Positions 1 to 8,404 of a DNA stretch of 64,000 nucleotides are shown in pieces. Position 1 is the first letter of the stretch. The number at the start of each line of letters is the position of its first letter. The notes under the pieces were generated by a model. The model was not told the DNA's origin. It saw nothing but the letters and a program-made list of their open reading frames with translations, and did no database searches. Origin of the DNA: MWEI01 sp964600235 (GTDB taxonomy: Bacteria; Desulfobacterota; Desulfomonilia; UBA1062); contig CAZRIV010000018.1 of assembly GCA_964600235.1 (NCBI GenBank), forward strand, positions 1 through 64,000. The letters run 5' to 3'. The position numbers and the translations under genes are program-made.

Positions 1-309
1 GACTCAAGGTTGATATATGAATTTGTATGACAAGGAGATAATGATACCTGTAATAACTGTGGACTTTTCAACGCCCAGAAAAGTTATGATCTTTAAAATA
101 TATCGGTATGCACCCATTCGTTTACCAGGTAAGCTATTGTCAATTAAATCTTTTGTGGTAACGGTATCGACTTGTGCCTATGTAACCAATTGCATATACA
201 AATTATAATACATAATTATTTACAATATATGTAAGATAGGCGTACAATTGTTTCTAAACTCATCTCCGCCACACTACATGCTTCAGCCAGCGACAAGAGG
301 AGGCACATC
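1..309. other. AT-rich intergenic start of window
   Basis: This stretch is clearly richer in A and T than the coding DNA that follows. I see no protein here that resembles a known family; one 63-codon open frame on the plus strand has atypical composition and was not accepted. The last 20 bases contain the ribosome binding site of the acyl-CoA ligase gene. TATAAT-like hexamers near 204-209 may belong to a promoter, but no convincing -35 element sits at the right distance. Confidence 0.5.
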
Positions 310-1944
310 ATGATCGACAGAAACAGCCCATGGTACAAGCTCTATGATAAAGGCGTCCCCTACACCATCCCCTACCCCCCTATCCCGGTGAAACATCTCT
401 TCAACGTCCAGGCCGAAGCCACCCCGGACAAGGACTACCTGATCATCAATGAAACGTGCCTGTCCTACGGCCTGGTGAACCTGCTCGCCAGGAAAACCGC
501 CAACAGCCTCACTTCTTTGGGCGTGAAAAAAGGTGACCGGGTCGCCCTCATGGCGCCCAACGTGCCGCAATACTGCATCGCCTTCCAGGCGTGTGCCAAG
601 CTCGGCGCCATCGTCGTGCCGGTGAACCCGCTGGCCGCCCTGCCCGAGGTGCGCCACTACATCAAGGACAGCGGCGCTCAAACCATAATCGTGATGTCCT
701 TCTTCTCCCAGATCCCCATCGAGATATTGAAGGCCAAGGATACGCCGCTCAAGAACGTGATCGTGTTCCAGATCCAGGGGATGACCCTTGACGTGGAAAA
801 AGGGCCCGGGATCTACGACTTCAACGATCTCGCCGCGGCGAGCGGGGATGGGGAACCGGAAACCGTCGTGCGCCCGGAGGACACGATCATCCTCCAGTAC
901 ACCGGCGGCACCACCGGCGTGTCGAAGGGCTGCATGCTGTCGAACTCCAACCTGGTGGCCATGTCGTACGCGGAAAACTTCTGGGCCTCGCCGATCATCG
1001 CCCTTGACGAGGAGCTGCGTTGCCTGGCGGCCATCCCGCTCTACCACATCTTCGGGTTCAACATGAACATCAACTTCAACTACGTGCACGGCGGCTCCAT
1101 CATCCTCGTGCCCCAGCCCACCACGGACAACCTCCTGGCGGCCATCAACCGCCACGAGCCCAACTTCTTCGCCGCGGTGCCCACCATGATCATCGGGCTC
1201 AACCAGCACCCGGACATCGGCTCCTCCAAGATACGGGCCATCAAGGGCATGATCTCGGGGTCCGCGCCCCTGCCGGTGGAGGCGATGCGCACCTTCGAAG
1301 AGCTCTCGGGCGCCGTCATCATCGAAGGCTACGGCATGTCTGAGACCACGAACGTGCTAACGTGCAATCCCACACTGACCGTGCGCAAGCCCGGAGGGGT
1401 CGGCCTCCCGTTCCCGGACAACATCATCCGCATCGTGGACCTCGACACGGGCACGAAGGACATGCCCTTGGGCGAGCCCGGCGAGATCATCGCCAAGGGC
1501 CCGACCATCATGAGCGGCTACTGGAACAACCCCGAGGAGACCGCGAACGTCTTCCGTGACGGGTGGCTCTACACCGGCGACATCGGCTACATGGACGAGG
1601 ACGGCCACGTATTCATCGTGGACCGCGTGAAGGACCTGGTGCTCGCCAGCGGCTTCAACGTCTACCCGAGGGAGATCGACGAGCTCATGTACACCCACCC
1701 CAAGGTTCTGCAGGCATGTGCCTACGGCGTGCCCGACCCCAAGCGCGGGGAGACCATCAAGCTAGCCCTCGTGCTCAAGCCCGGGGAAAGCATGACCGTC
1801 GCCGAGGCAAGGGACTTCTGCAAGGCGCACCTTTCGGCGTACAAGGTCCCCACAGACGTCGTGTTCATGGACGAGCTTCCCCTCACAGCGATCGGCAAGG
1901 CCAACCGGAAAATGCTGCGCCAGATGGAGTCCGAGAAAAACTGA
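310..1944 (+). CDS. AMP-dependent acyl-CoA synthetase/ligase
   Basis: This 544-residue protein is a full-length member of the ANL superfamily, which activates a carboxylic acid to an acyl-AMP and then an acyl-CoA thioester in the cytoplasm. The phosphate-binding motif YTGGTTGVSKG starts at about residue 197, the GYGMSE motif follows in the middle, the TGDIGYMDEDGHVFIVDR segment marks the hinge to the C-terminal domain, and the catalytic lysine is about K530 in the GKANRK motif. A strong ribosome binding site (GAGGAGG) sits six bases before the ATG. The gene stands alone and is followed by a stem-loop. Overall form fits long- or medium-chain fatty-acyl or aromatic-acid ligases; the substrate cannot be told from sequence. 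The family call is secure. Confidence 0.93.
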   Translation: MIDRNSPWYKLYDKGVPYTIPYPPIPVKHLFNVQAEATPDKDYLIINETCLSYGLVNLLARKTANSLTSLGVKKGDRVALMAPNVPQYCIAFQACAKLGAIVVPVNPLAALPEVRHYIKDSGAQTIIVMSFFSQIPIEILKAKDTPLKNVIVFQIQGMTLDVEKGPGIYDFNDLAAASGDGEPETVVRPEDTIILQYTGGTTGVSKGCMLSNSNLVAMSYAENFWASPIIALDEELRCLAAIPLYHIFGFNMNINFNYVHGGSIILVPQPTTDNLLAAINRHEPNFFAAVPTMIIGLNQHPDIGSSKIRAIKGMISGSAPLPVEAMRTFEELSGAVIIEGYGMSETTNVLTCNPTLTVRKPGGVGLPFPDNIIRIVDLDTGTKDMPLGEPGEIIAKGPTIMSGYWNNPEETANVFRDGWLYTGDIGYMDEDGHVFIVDRVKDLVLASGFNVYPREIDELMYTHPKVLQACAYGVPDPKRGETIKLALVLKPGESMTVAEARDFCKAHLSAYKVPTDVVFMDELPLTAIGKANRKMLRQMESEKN

Positions 1945-1950
1945 TTGAAA

Positions 1951-1980
1951 GGGGCTCCTTTCCCACCGGGTGGGAGCCCC
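1951..1980 (+). terminator. GC-rich stem-loop after acyl-CoA ligase gene
   Basis: An 8-bp perfect stem (GGGGCTCC pairing with GGAGCCCC) begins six bases after the ligase stop codon, and the loop contains a second, competing CCCA/TGGG pairing. There is no run of T after the stem, so it may be a weak terminator or an RNA-end stabilising hairpin. Confidence 0.55.
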
Positions 1981-2620
1981 GCGAGCCTGTATGCGCAGGT
2001 GAGTTCCAGCCATCCGGAGAGAACCTCTGCATGTTCGTCTCTTGGGTGATGGATCTTTTCCAAACCCTTCACGATAACGGGGATCTCTGTTGTTTACCCT
2101 GCGCAACGTCCCGTAGCTGCTGCCCCGGCAGTCTCACGTGACTGTAATTATCCACCGGCTCAACCGGGGACTAAAATAATTTAATCACCGGATTCTTTTA
2201 CCAGAAAAACTGAATAGCATGTGCCATACTGCACGGTTTACTCAGATTGAATATATCTTCTGATAATCATCTCCACCTGGCATTCAGGTATACGTCCATA
2301 TCTATAAAAACTGGAAGGTCTCATCACATTCCAGATCACTGTAATATATGGTTGCTCTTATACCTGCCTGAAAAGTTAAGATTTTCGAAAGCCATCTATG
2401 CTGGCCATATCGTTTGTTTGGACTGGTAATGGCGGCACGTCATCAGATTTTTAAGACTTGCCCTTGCGACGGGCTTTCATATAAGAAGGGCTCTGCACTC
2501 TTCTAGGGTGCATCTGGGTGCGGCACAGGAGATCTGTTCCGATCATTTTTTTGACAAAGAACACCCCTCAGCTTGAGTTCAGGCAGAAGCCTGCAATGCA
2601 CTGAAGGAAAGGAGAACACT
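1981..2620. other. long intergenic region, no gene recognised
   Basis: This 640-base stretch separates the ligase from the RdgC-like gene and is AT-rich between about 2150 and 2460. It holds short open frames without ribosome binding sites or family resemblance. A TTGACA hexamer occurs near 2551 without a good -10 partner. The final bases carry the AAGGAG ribosome binding site of the downstream gene. Confidence 0.4.
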
Positions 2621-3778
2621 ATGGGTATCATGTCGAATACCGTGAGCATTTATCAGTATAAAGTCATAGGCAAGCCAGGCAATGCCGCATGGGTGCAGGA
2701 ATGTCTGGGCAAGGAAAAGTTCATGCCCATCGATGCGACCGCAGACGAGGAAGCGAGCGGCTGGGTGAACCTGCATGACCATACAAGCGCTGATTTCGAC
2801 AATGAGAACGTGTTCCGCAGGGACCCGTATTACGTATTCACTCTTCGGAAAGACCAGCGCAAGGTCCCGTCTGCAGTGCTGAAGAACCTGGTGGACAAGG
2901 AGTGCGCCAGGTGGCTCGAGGACCGGCCTGCCATATCGCGCATGCCCTACAAGCGCAAGGCCGAGATCAGGGAGAACCTTCATGCCTCGCTTCTTTCCAA
3001 AACGTTTCCCGTGCCCGCCACCTATGATGTGGTCTGGAACACGGACACGGGCATCCTCATGGTGACCAACATCACGGAGCGGGTGCTGGACATGGTGGAA
3101 GACACCTTTGCCAGTACCTTCACGGGCCTGACCCTGGAGCCCATCCACCCCATGAGCCGGGCCCGCATGGTGCTTTCTGAAGAGCTGCACCCCCTTCTCG
3201 AGAAGGCCGACCTGGCCCCTTCCAAGGATGTGCTCCTGCAGATCAAGCGCAACCGCTGGGTGGGCTGGGACTTTCTGCTGTGGCTCATGGAGCGCACGAG
3301 CAACGGCTCGTCTGTCTATGAGGTGAACCAGGAAGGCCCCCTGGAAAAGGGCGACAGCTTCCTGGCCTATCTCCATGACAAGTTCGTGCTCGTGGCCGAG
3401 CACGAGCAGGGCAAGCGGAGGAGCTCCATCACCGGGGTCCAGAGGGAGTTCTCGGAAACCAGGAGCGCGCTCAAGGACGGCAAGAATATTGTGGAGGCCC
3501 TTATCTATCTGGAAAAGGAGCCCCGTTCCTGGAAGGTCTCGCTCAAGGCGGACATCTTTGCACTGGGCTCCTTTACCTGCCCGGTGGTCCAGATCGAAAA
3601 AGACGAAATCGCAGACCCCGACCATGAGCGCATCGCCGTGTTCTACGAGCGCATGAGCCTTCTGGAAACCGGGCTCCAGCTTTTTGACAGCGTCTTTTCC
3701 ACCTTCATGGCCGAGCGTGTGGCAGGTACCTGGCCCGAGAGGCTAAGGCGCATCAACGAGTGGCTGAATAAGGTCTGA
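2621..3778 (+). CDS. rdgC: RdgC-like recombination-associated protein
   Basis: The 385-residue product resembles the RdgC family, DNA-binding proteins that form rings on DNA and restrain RecA in gammaproteobacteria. Family-like features are the N-terminal YQYKVIGKP strand, the GWVNLHD segment at the place of the family's GWVPP-type motif, the YVFTLRKDQRKVPSAVLK segment, the YKRKAEIRENL helix followed by LLSKTFPVPATYDVVW, and the TGILMVTN strand. At 385 residues it is longer than the roughly 300-residue E. coli protein. The ATG chosen has AAGGAG six bases upstream; an in-frame TTG 48 bases earlier lacks such a site. The gene is monocistronic. The role in recombination is inferred from the family. 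Confidence 0.72.
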   Translation: MGIMSNTVSIYQYKVIGKPGNAAWVQECLGKEKFMPIDATADEEASGWVNLHDHTSADFDNENVFRRDPYYVFTLRKDQRKVPSAVLKNLVDKECARWLEDRPAISRMPYKRKAEIRENLHASLLSKTFPVPATYDVVWNTDTGILMVTNITERVLDMVEDTFASTFTGLTLEPIHPMSRARMVLSEELHPLLEKADLAPSKDVLLQIKRNRWVGWDFLLWLMERTSNGSSVYEVNQEGPLEKGDSFLAYLHDKFVLVAEHEQGKRRSSITGVQREFSETRSALKDGKNIVEALIYLEKEPRSWKVSLKADIFALGSFTCPVVQIEKDEIADPDHERIAVFYERMSLLETGLQLFDSVFSTFMAERVAGTWPERLRRINEWLNKV

Positions 3779-3853
3779 TATCACCCGGGGAATGATACGG
3801 GTTGAGTATAAAAACAGGCGTTGTGCATGAACATTCAGGGGGTAAGAGCTATC

Positions 3854-4384
3854 ATGAAGATATTCATCATTGTGGGCATGCCCGCATCGGGCAAGAACAT
3901 TGCGCGTGAATATGCGGACTCGAAAGGATTCCCATACCACGCCACCGGCGATCTGGTCCGCGCAGAGGTGAAGAAACGCGGACTCGTCGCGGATGCGAAG
4001 AACACCGCGTTGGTGTCGGACGAGATGAGGGGTACTGACGGTATGGGGGTCACCAGGTATGCCCTGGCTGCCGCGCTGTCCGAGAAGGCTCCGGCCGTAT
4101 TCCTGGAGGGCATGCGGTCCTGGCCGGAGGTGGAGCTCATTGCAAAAGGCGCCCGGTGCATCGTCGTGGCCTTCCTGGCACCCAGGGAAACGCGAAAGGG
4201 GCGCATCGTTTCCCGCGGCAGGGCCGACGACTCGCCGCAGGCCTTTGACGAGAGGGACAGGAGGGAGATCGCCTACGGCACGGCAGTGCCCATTGCCCTG
4301 GCTGATGAATATGTCCAGAACACTGGAAGCGTGCAGGATGCGCTCAGTGCGCTCGATGCGATTGTGAAAAGGCATCTGGCTTGA
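3854..4384 (+). CDS. adenylate/dephospho-CoA kinase-like P-loop ATPase
   Basis: This 176-residue cytoplasmic protein begins with a beta strand and a Walker A loop (MKIFIIVGMPASGKN), as in small nucleotide or dephospho-CoA kinases and the archaeal UPF0200/adenylate-kinase-like family. A GDLVRAEVKKRG segment matches the nucleotide-monophosphate-binding region of such kinases, and a region rich in Arg and Asp around residues 113-140 resembles a lid. The Walker A ends in Asn rather than the usual Ser or Thr, which would alter magnesium binding. The ATG chosen follows a GGGGGTAAGAG stretch; an upstream in-frame TTG is less likely. The substrate is unknown. Confidence 0.6.
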   Translation: MKIFIIVGMPASGKNIAREYADSKGFPYHATGDLVRAEVKKRGLVADAKNTALVSDEMRGTDGMGVTRYALAAALSEKAPAVFLEGMRSWPEVELIAKGARCIVVAFLAPRETRKGRIVSRGRADDSPQAFDERDRREIAYGTAVPIALADEYVQNTGSVQDALSALDAIVKRHLA

Positions 4385-4494
4385 TGGGGATAATTCAAGG
4401 CGGATTATGAGTCTGGATGTGTCCATGCACACCCGATACACGCCAGGTGTGTACCGACAGATGATTCGCGGTGAACTTGATTATTTTTTACAGG

Positions 4495-4580
4495 TCCGTT
4501 GAAACCAGAGATCTCGCAGCCTTTGTGAAATGCTGAATCTACCTGTCATGCCAAGCTGCGAGATCTCTGGTTTCAACGGA
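4495..4580. repeat. perfect 26-bp inverted repeat with 34-bp spacer
   Basis: Positions 4495-4520 and 4555-4580 are exact reverse complements over 26 bases, separated by 34 bases of unrelated sequence. The structure sits between two convergent genes. Neither side has a proper run of T, so an ordinary rho-independent terminator is unlikely. It could be a miniature transposable element, a bidirectional transcription barrier or a protein-binding palindrome. Confidence 0.85.
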
Positions 4581-4599
4581 TCAGGTTTTATTCCCCTTT

Positions 4600-4616
4600 A
4601 AATGCACAATCTGGGT
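4600..4616 (-). repeat. copy of a dispersed 17-bp motif
   Basis: Read on the minus strand, this 17-mer (ACCCAGATTGTGCATTT) matches positions 40027-40043 at 15 of 17 bases, and a more diverged copy lies inverted at 40147-40163. All are intergenic, which suggests a small dispersed element rather than chance. Confidence 0.45.
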
Positions 4617-4627
4617 TCAAAGCAGCA

Positions 4628-5626
4628 TCACTTGGCCGGTATGAACTCAGCCGGCCTCACCTCGAGAAGGTGAATGGCCTCCACCGGGCAGGCCTCCGCG
4701 CACAGCCCGCAGCCTATGCATGCACCGGCATTCACCTCTGCGGCGTCATCATCGTTGAATGCGACGGCCTCCACCGGGCAGACCTCCACGCACATCCCGC
4801 AGGAGGTGCAGCTTTCTTCGTCCACCTTTGCCTGGAACCTGCTCGGCGCAATCACACCTTTTGTCTTTGCATCGGTGGCGAACCTGAGCATCTCGCAGCA
4901 GCAGCTGCAGCAGTTGCAGATGACATTGGACCGGCCTGCGGTGTTCTCGGTCATGTGCACAAGCCCGGCTGCCTCGGACTGCTTCAGTATGGCAATGGCC
5001 TCCTCCATGTCTATCTTCCTGCCGGTGCCGCGCTTGATGACATACTCCGCGCCCCTGTCCAGCTGGATGCATGCTTCCACGGGCTTGTCGCAGCGTTTCA
5101 TGAGCTTCCTGCAGGGGCATCCGGTAACGGCTATGGTCCTGGCGTTCTGAAGCATCATGGCTGCGTCTTCGTAGGCGAGGACCTGGTTTCTGGCCGCTAT
5201 GGTCTCGCCTATGGGGATTACGCGCATGAAGGAAGGCAGATTGATGGTAGTGACCAGCTCCAGGAGCCCCGGGTAGTCCGTCTCGGCGAATTCCCTCCAG
5301 AGCTCCAGCAGTTCTTCAGGGGCCTCGGGCCAGTTGATGTTCGCGTCGTGGAACTGCACCACGTGCCGGGGCAGGCGGTAAAAGGTCGCTCCGTCCTTCA
5401 CGAATTCGAATACCGCGCCGCGGTGGAACAGCTCATCGAAGAGGGCCTGCAGTTCGGAAACGGGTTTTCCCGATCCCTGCGAGAGCTGCTCCACGGTTGC
5501 AGGGAGCCGGTTCAGGAGGTCGGCCTCCTGTTCGCTGCACACGTGGCGCCAGATTCCGGGCAGAACGGTGGAATTTTCCATCATGAGTTTTTTTGACAAT
5601 TCACGGTACACATCTTGATGATCCAT
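4628..5626 (-). CDS. 4Fe-4S ferredoxin-domain protein
   Basis: This 332-residue protein ends in a classical double [4Fe-4S] ferredoxin domain: CTSCGMCVEVCP and CIGCGLCAEACP in the last 70 residues. Before it lie two further cysteine-rich segments, TGCPCRKLMKRC and CNCCSCCCEMLR, which probably bind another cluster or metal. The N-terminal third (DLLNRLPATVEQLSQGSG) looks like a winged-helix fold. The ATG at the right end of the gene follows a strong AAGGGGGGG site; upstream in-frame starts would overlap the divergent methyltransferase gene. It is cytoplasmic by absence of a signal peptide and likely moves electrons for an anaerobic oxidoreductase; its partner is not adjacent. Confidence 0.8.
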   Translation of the reverse strand: MDHQDVYRELSKKLMMENSTVLPGIWRHVCSEQEADLLNRLPATVEQLSQGSGKPVSELQALFDELFHRGAVFEFVKDGATFYRLPRHVVQFHDANINWPEAPEELLELWREFAETDYPGLLELVTTINLPSFMRVIPIGETIAARNQVLAYEDAAMMLQNARTIAVTGCPCRKLMKRCDKPVEACIQLDRGAEYVIKRGTGRKIDMEEAIAILKQSEAAGLVHMTENTAGRSNVICNCCSCCCEMLRFATDAKTKGVIAPSRFQAKVDEESCTSCGMCVEVCPVEAVAFNDDDAAEVNAGACIGCGLCAEACPVEAIHLLEVRPAEFIPAK

Positions 5627-5735
5627 AGGCCCCCCCTTATAAAGAAGGTATAGTTTAGCCTTTTTACGGAGATATTGGCAAGGCTGGAATGGGTCGGCGT
5701 ACCTCTGAAGGGTGTATGAATGGAGGTGGGATGAA

Positions 5736-6608
5736 ATGCATGCCCTGTTCAACTATGAAGACATAAGAAAGACCTATGAGGAAGTGGTCTGGCACCGCAG
5801 GTGCAAAGACATCATCCAGGGTTACGCCCTGAACACAAAGGATATCCGGGATGCAGCCCTGGAAGGCCTCGATCTGGAGGAGACAAGGACGGTCCTCGAC
5901 CTGGGGTGCGGATACGGGTTCTTCACCGAGAGGCTTTCAGGCAGACTGGAAAGGCAGGCCCACATAACGGGTATCGACATGATCGAGAAGAACAACCGGG
6001 AGAGCTTTCTGCATACGGTACGCCAGATGGGCTACAAGGGCGCCTTCATCCAGGGCAGCGCCGAGATCATCAGGGAGATGAAAGACGAGAGCTTTGACCT
6101 CGTGGTGACGAGCTATTCGCTGTACTTCTTTCCGCACCTCATCCCTGAGATAGCGCGGATACTCAAGCGCAGCGGACTCTTCATCGCCGTGACCCACAGC
6201 AGGGATTCGCTGCACGAGGTTGCGGGGTTCGTGTCCGAGAGCATGAGGAAATCTGGTCTGGAACCTCCGGAGGACCTGAAGATACATGAACTCTTCCATG
6301 CCTTTTCCCTGGAGGACGGCTCGGCCAAGCTCGCCCCATATTTCGAGGAGGTGGAGCGGCTGGTCTACAAGAACTCCCTGCTCATACCCTTAGCCCATTT
6401 CAACGATTTCATGGAGTATATCACCATCAAGAAGCCCCTTTTTTTCAAGGAAGTATTGGAGGGGCACCCTTCGAAGATCGATGATGTTATGGCGGCGTTC
6501 ACCAGGATATCGTATGATCATGCGGGCAGGCACGGCCATGTGACCCTGAACAAGGATGACGGGATATTCCGGTGCACCCTGCCCGTCAACAGCAGGAGAA
6601 GCACATGA
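5736..6608 (+). CDS. SAM-dependent class I methyltransferase
   Basis: The 290-residue product has the Rossmann-type S-adenosylmethionine motif VLDLGCGYGFF at about residues 57-67, an acidic residue in GIDMIEKNN after the second strand, and an FDLVVTSYSLYFF post-motif. It belongs to the broad Methyltransf_11/25 group; the acceptor is unknown. The ATG chosen lies six bases after GGAGGTGG; a GTG 24 bases upstream is less favourable. It is divergent from the ferredoxin gene and overlaps the NUDIX gene by four bases (ATGA), so the two are almost certainly cotranscribed and translationally coupled. Confidence 0.85.
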   Translation: MHALFNYEDIRKTYEEVVWHRRCKDIIQGYALNTKDIRDAALEGLDLEETRTVLDLGCGYGFFTERLSGRLERQAHITGIDMIEKNNRESFLHTVRQMGYKGAFIQGSAEIIREMKDESFDLVVTSYSLYFFPHLIPEIARILKRSGLFIAVTHSRDSLHEVAGFVSESMRKSGLEPPEDLKIHELFHAFSLEDGSAKLAPYFEEVERLVYKNSLLIPLAHFNDFMEYITIKKPLFFKEVLEGHPSKIDDVMAAFTRISYDHAGRHGHVTLNKDDGIFRCTLPVNSRRST

Positions 6609-7615
6609 AGAAGGAACGGATATACTGCCCCTACTGTTCAAAGCCCGTGGTGCGCAGGCAGATAGAGGGTAAGGACAGGGACATGTGCACGTGCTGCTCC
6701 ACGGTTTTTTATGAGAATCCCCTTCCCGTGGCATGCGCCATTGTGGTGAACGAAGAGCGCAACGTCCTGCTCGTGCAGCGGAAGAAGGAACCGTACAAGG
6801 ACATGTGGTGCCTGCCCATCGGGTTTGCCGAAAGCGGCGAAGAGGTGAAGGAAGCCGCACTGAGGGAACTTGAGGAGGAGTCGGGGGTGAAAGGGGAGAT
6901 CGTCCGCCTCATCGATGTGGACACCATAGAGAATGATTTCTACGGCAGCCTTGCCATCGTCACCTATGAGGTGAGGGCCACAGGGGGCGCGCTGGCGCCC
7001 GGAGACGATGCCGAGGATGCGCGGTATTTCCCCATCCATGACCTGCCCGAGCTGGCCTGGTCTTCCAACAAGAAGGCGGTTGGGATCTATATGGACCTCT
7101 ACAAGGATAACTGGGCCATGATCGACTCCTTCAAGCAGCTCTTCCCGGATCTGGGATTGGACGACGAGGCTCACCCGGCAAAGGCGGGTTCTCATGCCAT
7201 GGTGCTGTCGAACATCCTCGTCAAGGTCATTGACAAAGACCGCGACGAGATCACCACGTGCTGGGCCCACGAGGTGAAGGCATCCATACCCTCGCTTATC
7301 CCGCACATCAAGATGCTGCGGGAGATCAACGAGGTCATCCTCCATGCCATAAAGGACGGTCTGGAGCGGAAAAAGAAACGGTTCGATCCCCAGAGGTTCA
7401 TGAAGGCCGGTACAAGGATGAGGGACCTCTCAATCCCCCTGCCCGAGATCCTCAACGCCCTCGCGCTCAGCAGGAAAAACATCTGGGTGCACGTGATCAA
7501 GCAGAGGATACTCAGCTCTCCCGTGGAGATCTACTCCACCCTGGAGCTCAACAACCGGATCATCTTCCTCTACGACAAGGTGAATTACTGCATTGCCAAG
7601 GGGTATACGGGGTGA
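6605..7615 (+). CDS. NUDIX hydrolase with zinc ribbon and C-terminal helical domain
   Basis: This 336-residue protein has three parts. Residues 5-35 are a zinc ribbon (CPYC and CTCC pairs). Residues 45-165 are a NUDIX domain with a complete box, running from GFAESGEEVKEAALRE into the adjacent LEEESG. Such enzymes hydrolyse nucleoside diphosphates linked to another moiety, such as NADH or ADP-ribose. Residues 190-336 are an all-helical region (ITTCWAHEVKAS, RDLSIPLPEILNALALSR) that resembles the N-terminal sensor helices of RsbR/PucR-type regulators. The third part is unusual for NUDIX enzymes. The start overlaps the methyltransferase stop, with AGGAG six bases upstream. Substrate unknown. Confidence 0.85.
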   Translation: MKKERIYCPYCSKPVVRRQIEGKDRDMCTCCSTVFYENPLPVACAIVVNEERNVLLVQRKKEPYKDMWCLPIGFAESGEEVKEAALRELEEESGVKGEIVRLIDVDTIENDFYGSLAIVTYEVRATGGALAPGDDAEDARYFPIHDLPELAWSSNKKAVGIYMDLYKDNWAMIDSFKQLFPDLGLDDEAHPAKAGSHAMVLSNILVKVIDKDRDEITTCWAHEVKASIPSLIPHIKMLREINEVILHAIKDGLERKKKRFDPQRFMKAGTRMRDLSIPLPEILNALALSRKNIWVHVIKQRILSSPVEIYSTLELNNRIIFLYDKVNYCIAKGYTG

Positions 7616-7659
7616 AGCCCCAGGAACCCAACACAGTACCTGTTTCATGGATGGAGAAC

Positions 7660-7698
7660 AAAAAGAAAGGCAGGGTCTCTACATGACCCTGCCTTTCT
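7660..7698 (-). terminator. rho-independent terminator of the PEP-CTERM gene
   Basis: A perfect 14-bp stem (7664-7677 with 7685-7698) with a 7-base loop is followed, on the minus strand, by a run of five T. It lies 20 bases past the stop codon of the PEP-CTERM gene. On the plus strand the T run is absent, so it mainly serves the minus-strand gene. Confidence 0.88.
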
Positions 7699-7718
7699 GG
7701 TGTGAGCTGTTTCAGGAG

Positions 7719-8345
7719 TTACTTCTGCATCTTCTTTCTGAATCCTGCCAGGCCGAGCAGGCCTGTTCCCAAGAGAAGCATGGTAGCCGGCTCTGGAACA
7801 GGGGCGGTATTGACATAGCTTTCACTTGCCCCGCTTGCAAAGCCCTGGACGTGAATCCCGATCCTCAATTCACCTGTGTTTATGGAAGCTATCACATCTT
7901 CAAAAGAGGACTCGTTTATGAGAGAAAAGGTTATGCCCAGAGATTCACCGGGGTTCACGCCATTGGGCTGCGCCGGTGCATCTGAATCTGCCGAGAAGCC
8001 TTCAGTCGTTACAAAATTCACGGCGTTGCCACCGGGCAGATTGCCGGGACTTGCATATTGTGAAAAGCTCACTCCCGTTGCGTTTGTGATTGATGCTATG
8101 CCGAGGAGAGGACCATCCTGAAAATAAACATCACATATGGAAGAAGCGTAGGGTCCTGCATTCAGGAAGGTGAACAGGACCTGATTATTCCCTGCATCCG
8201 TAACGTCTACCGAGAGCTGGGCTTCTCCGATTCCAGCATCCGCAATATTGTTGTTCGTTATATTATAGAACCCATAGGGAATAGCATATGCAGCGCTTGA
8301 TACGAGCAATGCCATTAACAGTAATACAAAAGCCCTTGTTTTCAT
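7719..8345 (-). CDS. PEP-CTERM sorting-domain exported protein
   Basis: The 208-residue product starts with a clear Sec signal peptide (MKTRAFVLLLMALLVSSAAYA) and ends with a textbook PEP-CTERM tail: VPEPATMLLLGTGLLGL, then a basic tip FRKK. Such tails are recognised and cleaved by exosortase (EpsH family), and the proteins end up in the extracellular matrix. The central part is rich in Gly, Ser, Asn and Thr and looks like a beta-sandwich; its function is unknown. GAGGTG precedes the ATG. A sigma-54-type promoter lies 44-59 bases upstream and a strong terminator follows, so the gene is a single transcription unit. No exosortase gene is in the window. Confidence 0.92.
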   Translation of the reverse strand: MKTRAFVLLLMALLVSSAAYAIPYGFYNITNNNIADAGIGEAQLSVDVTDAGNNQVLFTFLNAGPYASSICDVYFQDGPLLGIASITNATGVSFSQYASPGNLPGGNAVNFVTTEGFSADSDAPAQPNGVNPGESLGITFSLINESSFEDVIASINTGELRIGIHVQGFASGASESYVNTAPVPEPATMLLLGTGLLGLAGFRKKMQK

Positions 8346-8388
8346 GGTGCACCTCTGCTCTGGGATGTATTTTTAGCAATGATATTAA

Positions 8389-8404
8389 TGCAAGTTAAAG
8401 GCCA
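8389..8404 (-). promoter_or_regulatory. sigma-54 (-24/-12) promoter for PEP-CTERM gene
   Basis: On the minus strand this reads TGGCCTTTAACTTGCA. It has GG and GC dinucleotides at the exact spacing of the RpoN consensus (TGGCAC-N5-TTGCA). Predicted transcription would start near 8378, about 33 bases before the ATG. PEP-CTERM genes in several bacteria are known to be driven by RpoN with the PrsK/PrsR two-component system, which supports the reading. Confidence 0.65.

Noticed and set aside
17..208. 63-codon plus-strand open frame at the window start
   Set aside because: AT-rich composition, no family resemblance, and a ribosome-binding-like AAGGAG only before an internal ATG with poor spacing. 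Treated as intergenic.
283..1209. Long minus-strand open frame opposite the acyl-CoA ligase
   Set aside because: It is the antisense shadow of a gene with all family motifs; its product is His/Gly/Val-rich and resembles nothing.
2247..2429. 60-codon open frame in the gap before the RdgC-like gene
   Set aside because: No ribosome binding site, no recognisable domain, unusual residue composition.
2579..3625. Long minus-strand open frame opposite the RdgC-like gene
   Set aside because: Antisense shadow produced by high GC at third codon positions; no ribosome binding site or domain.
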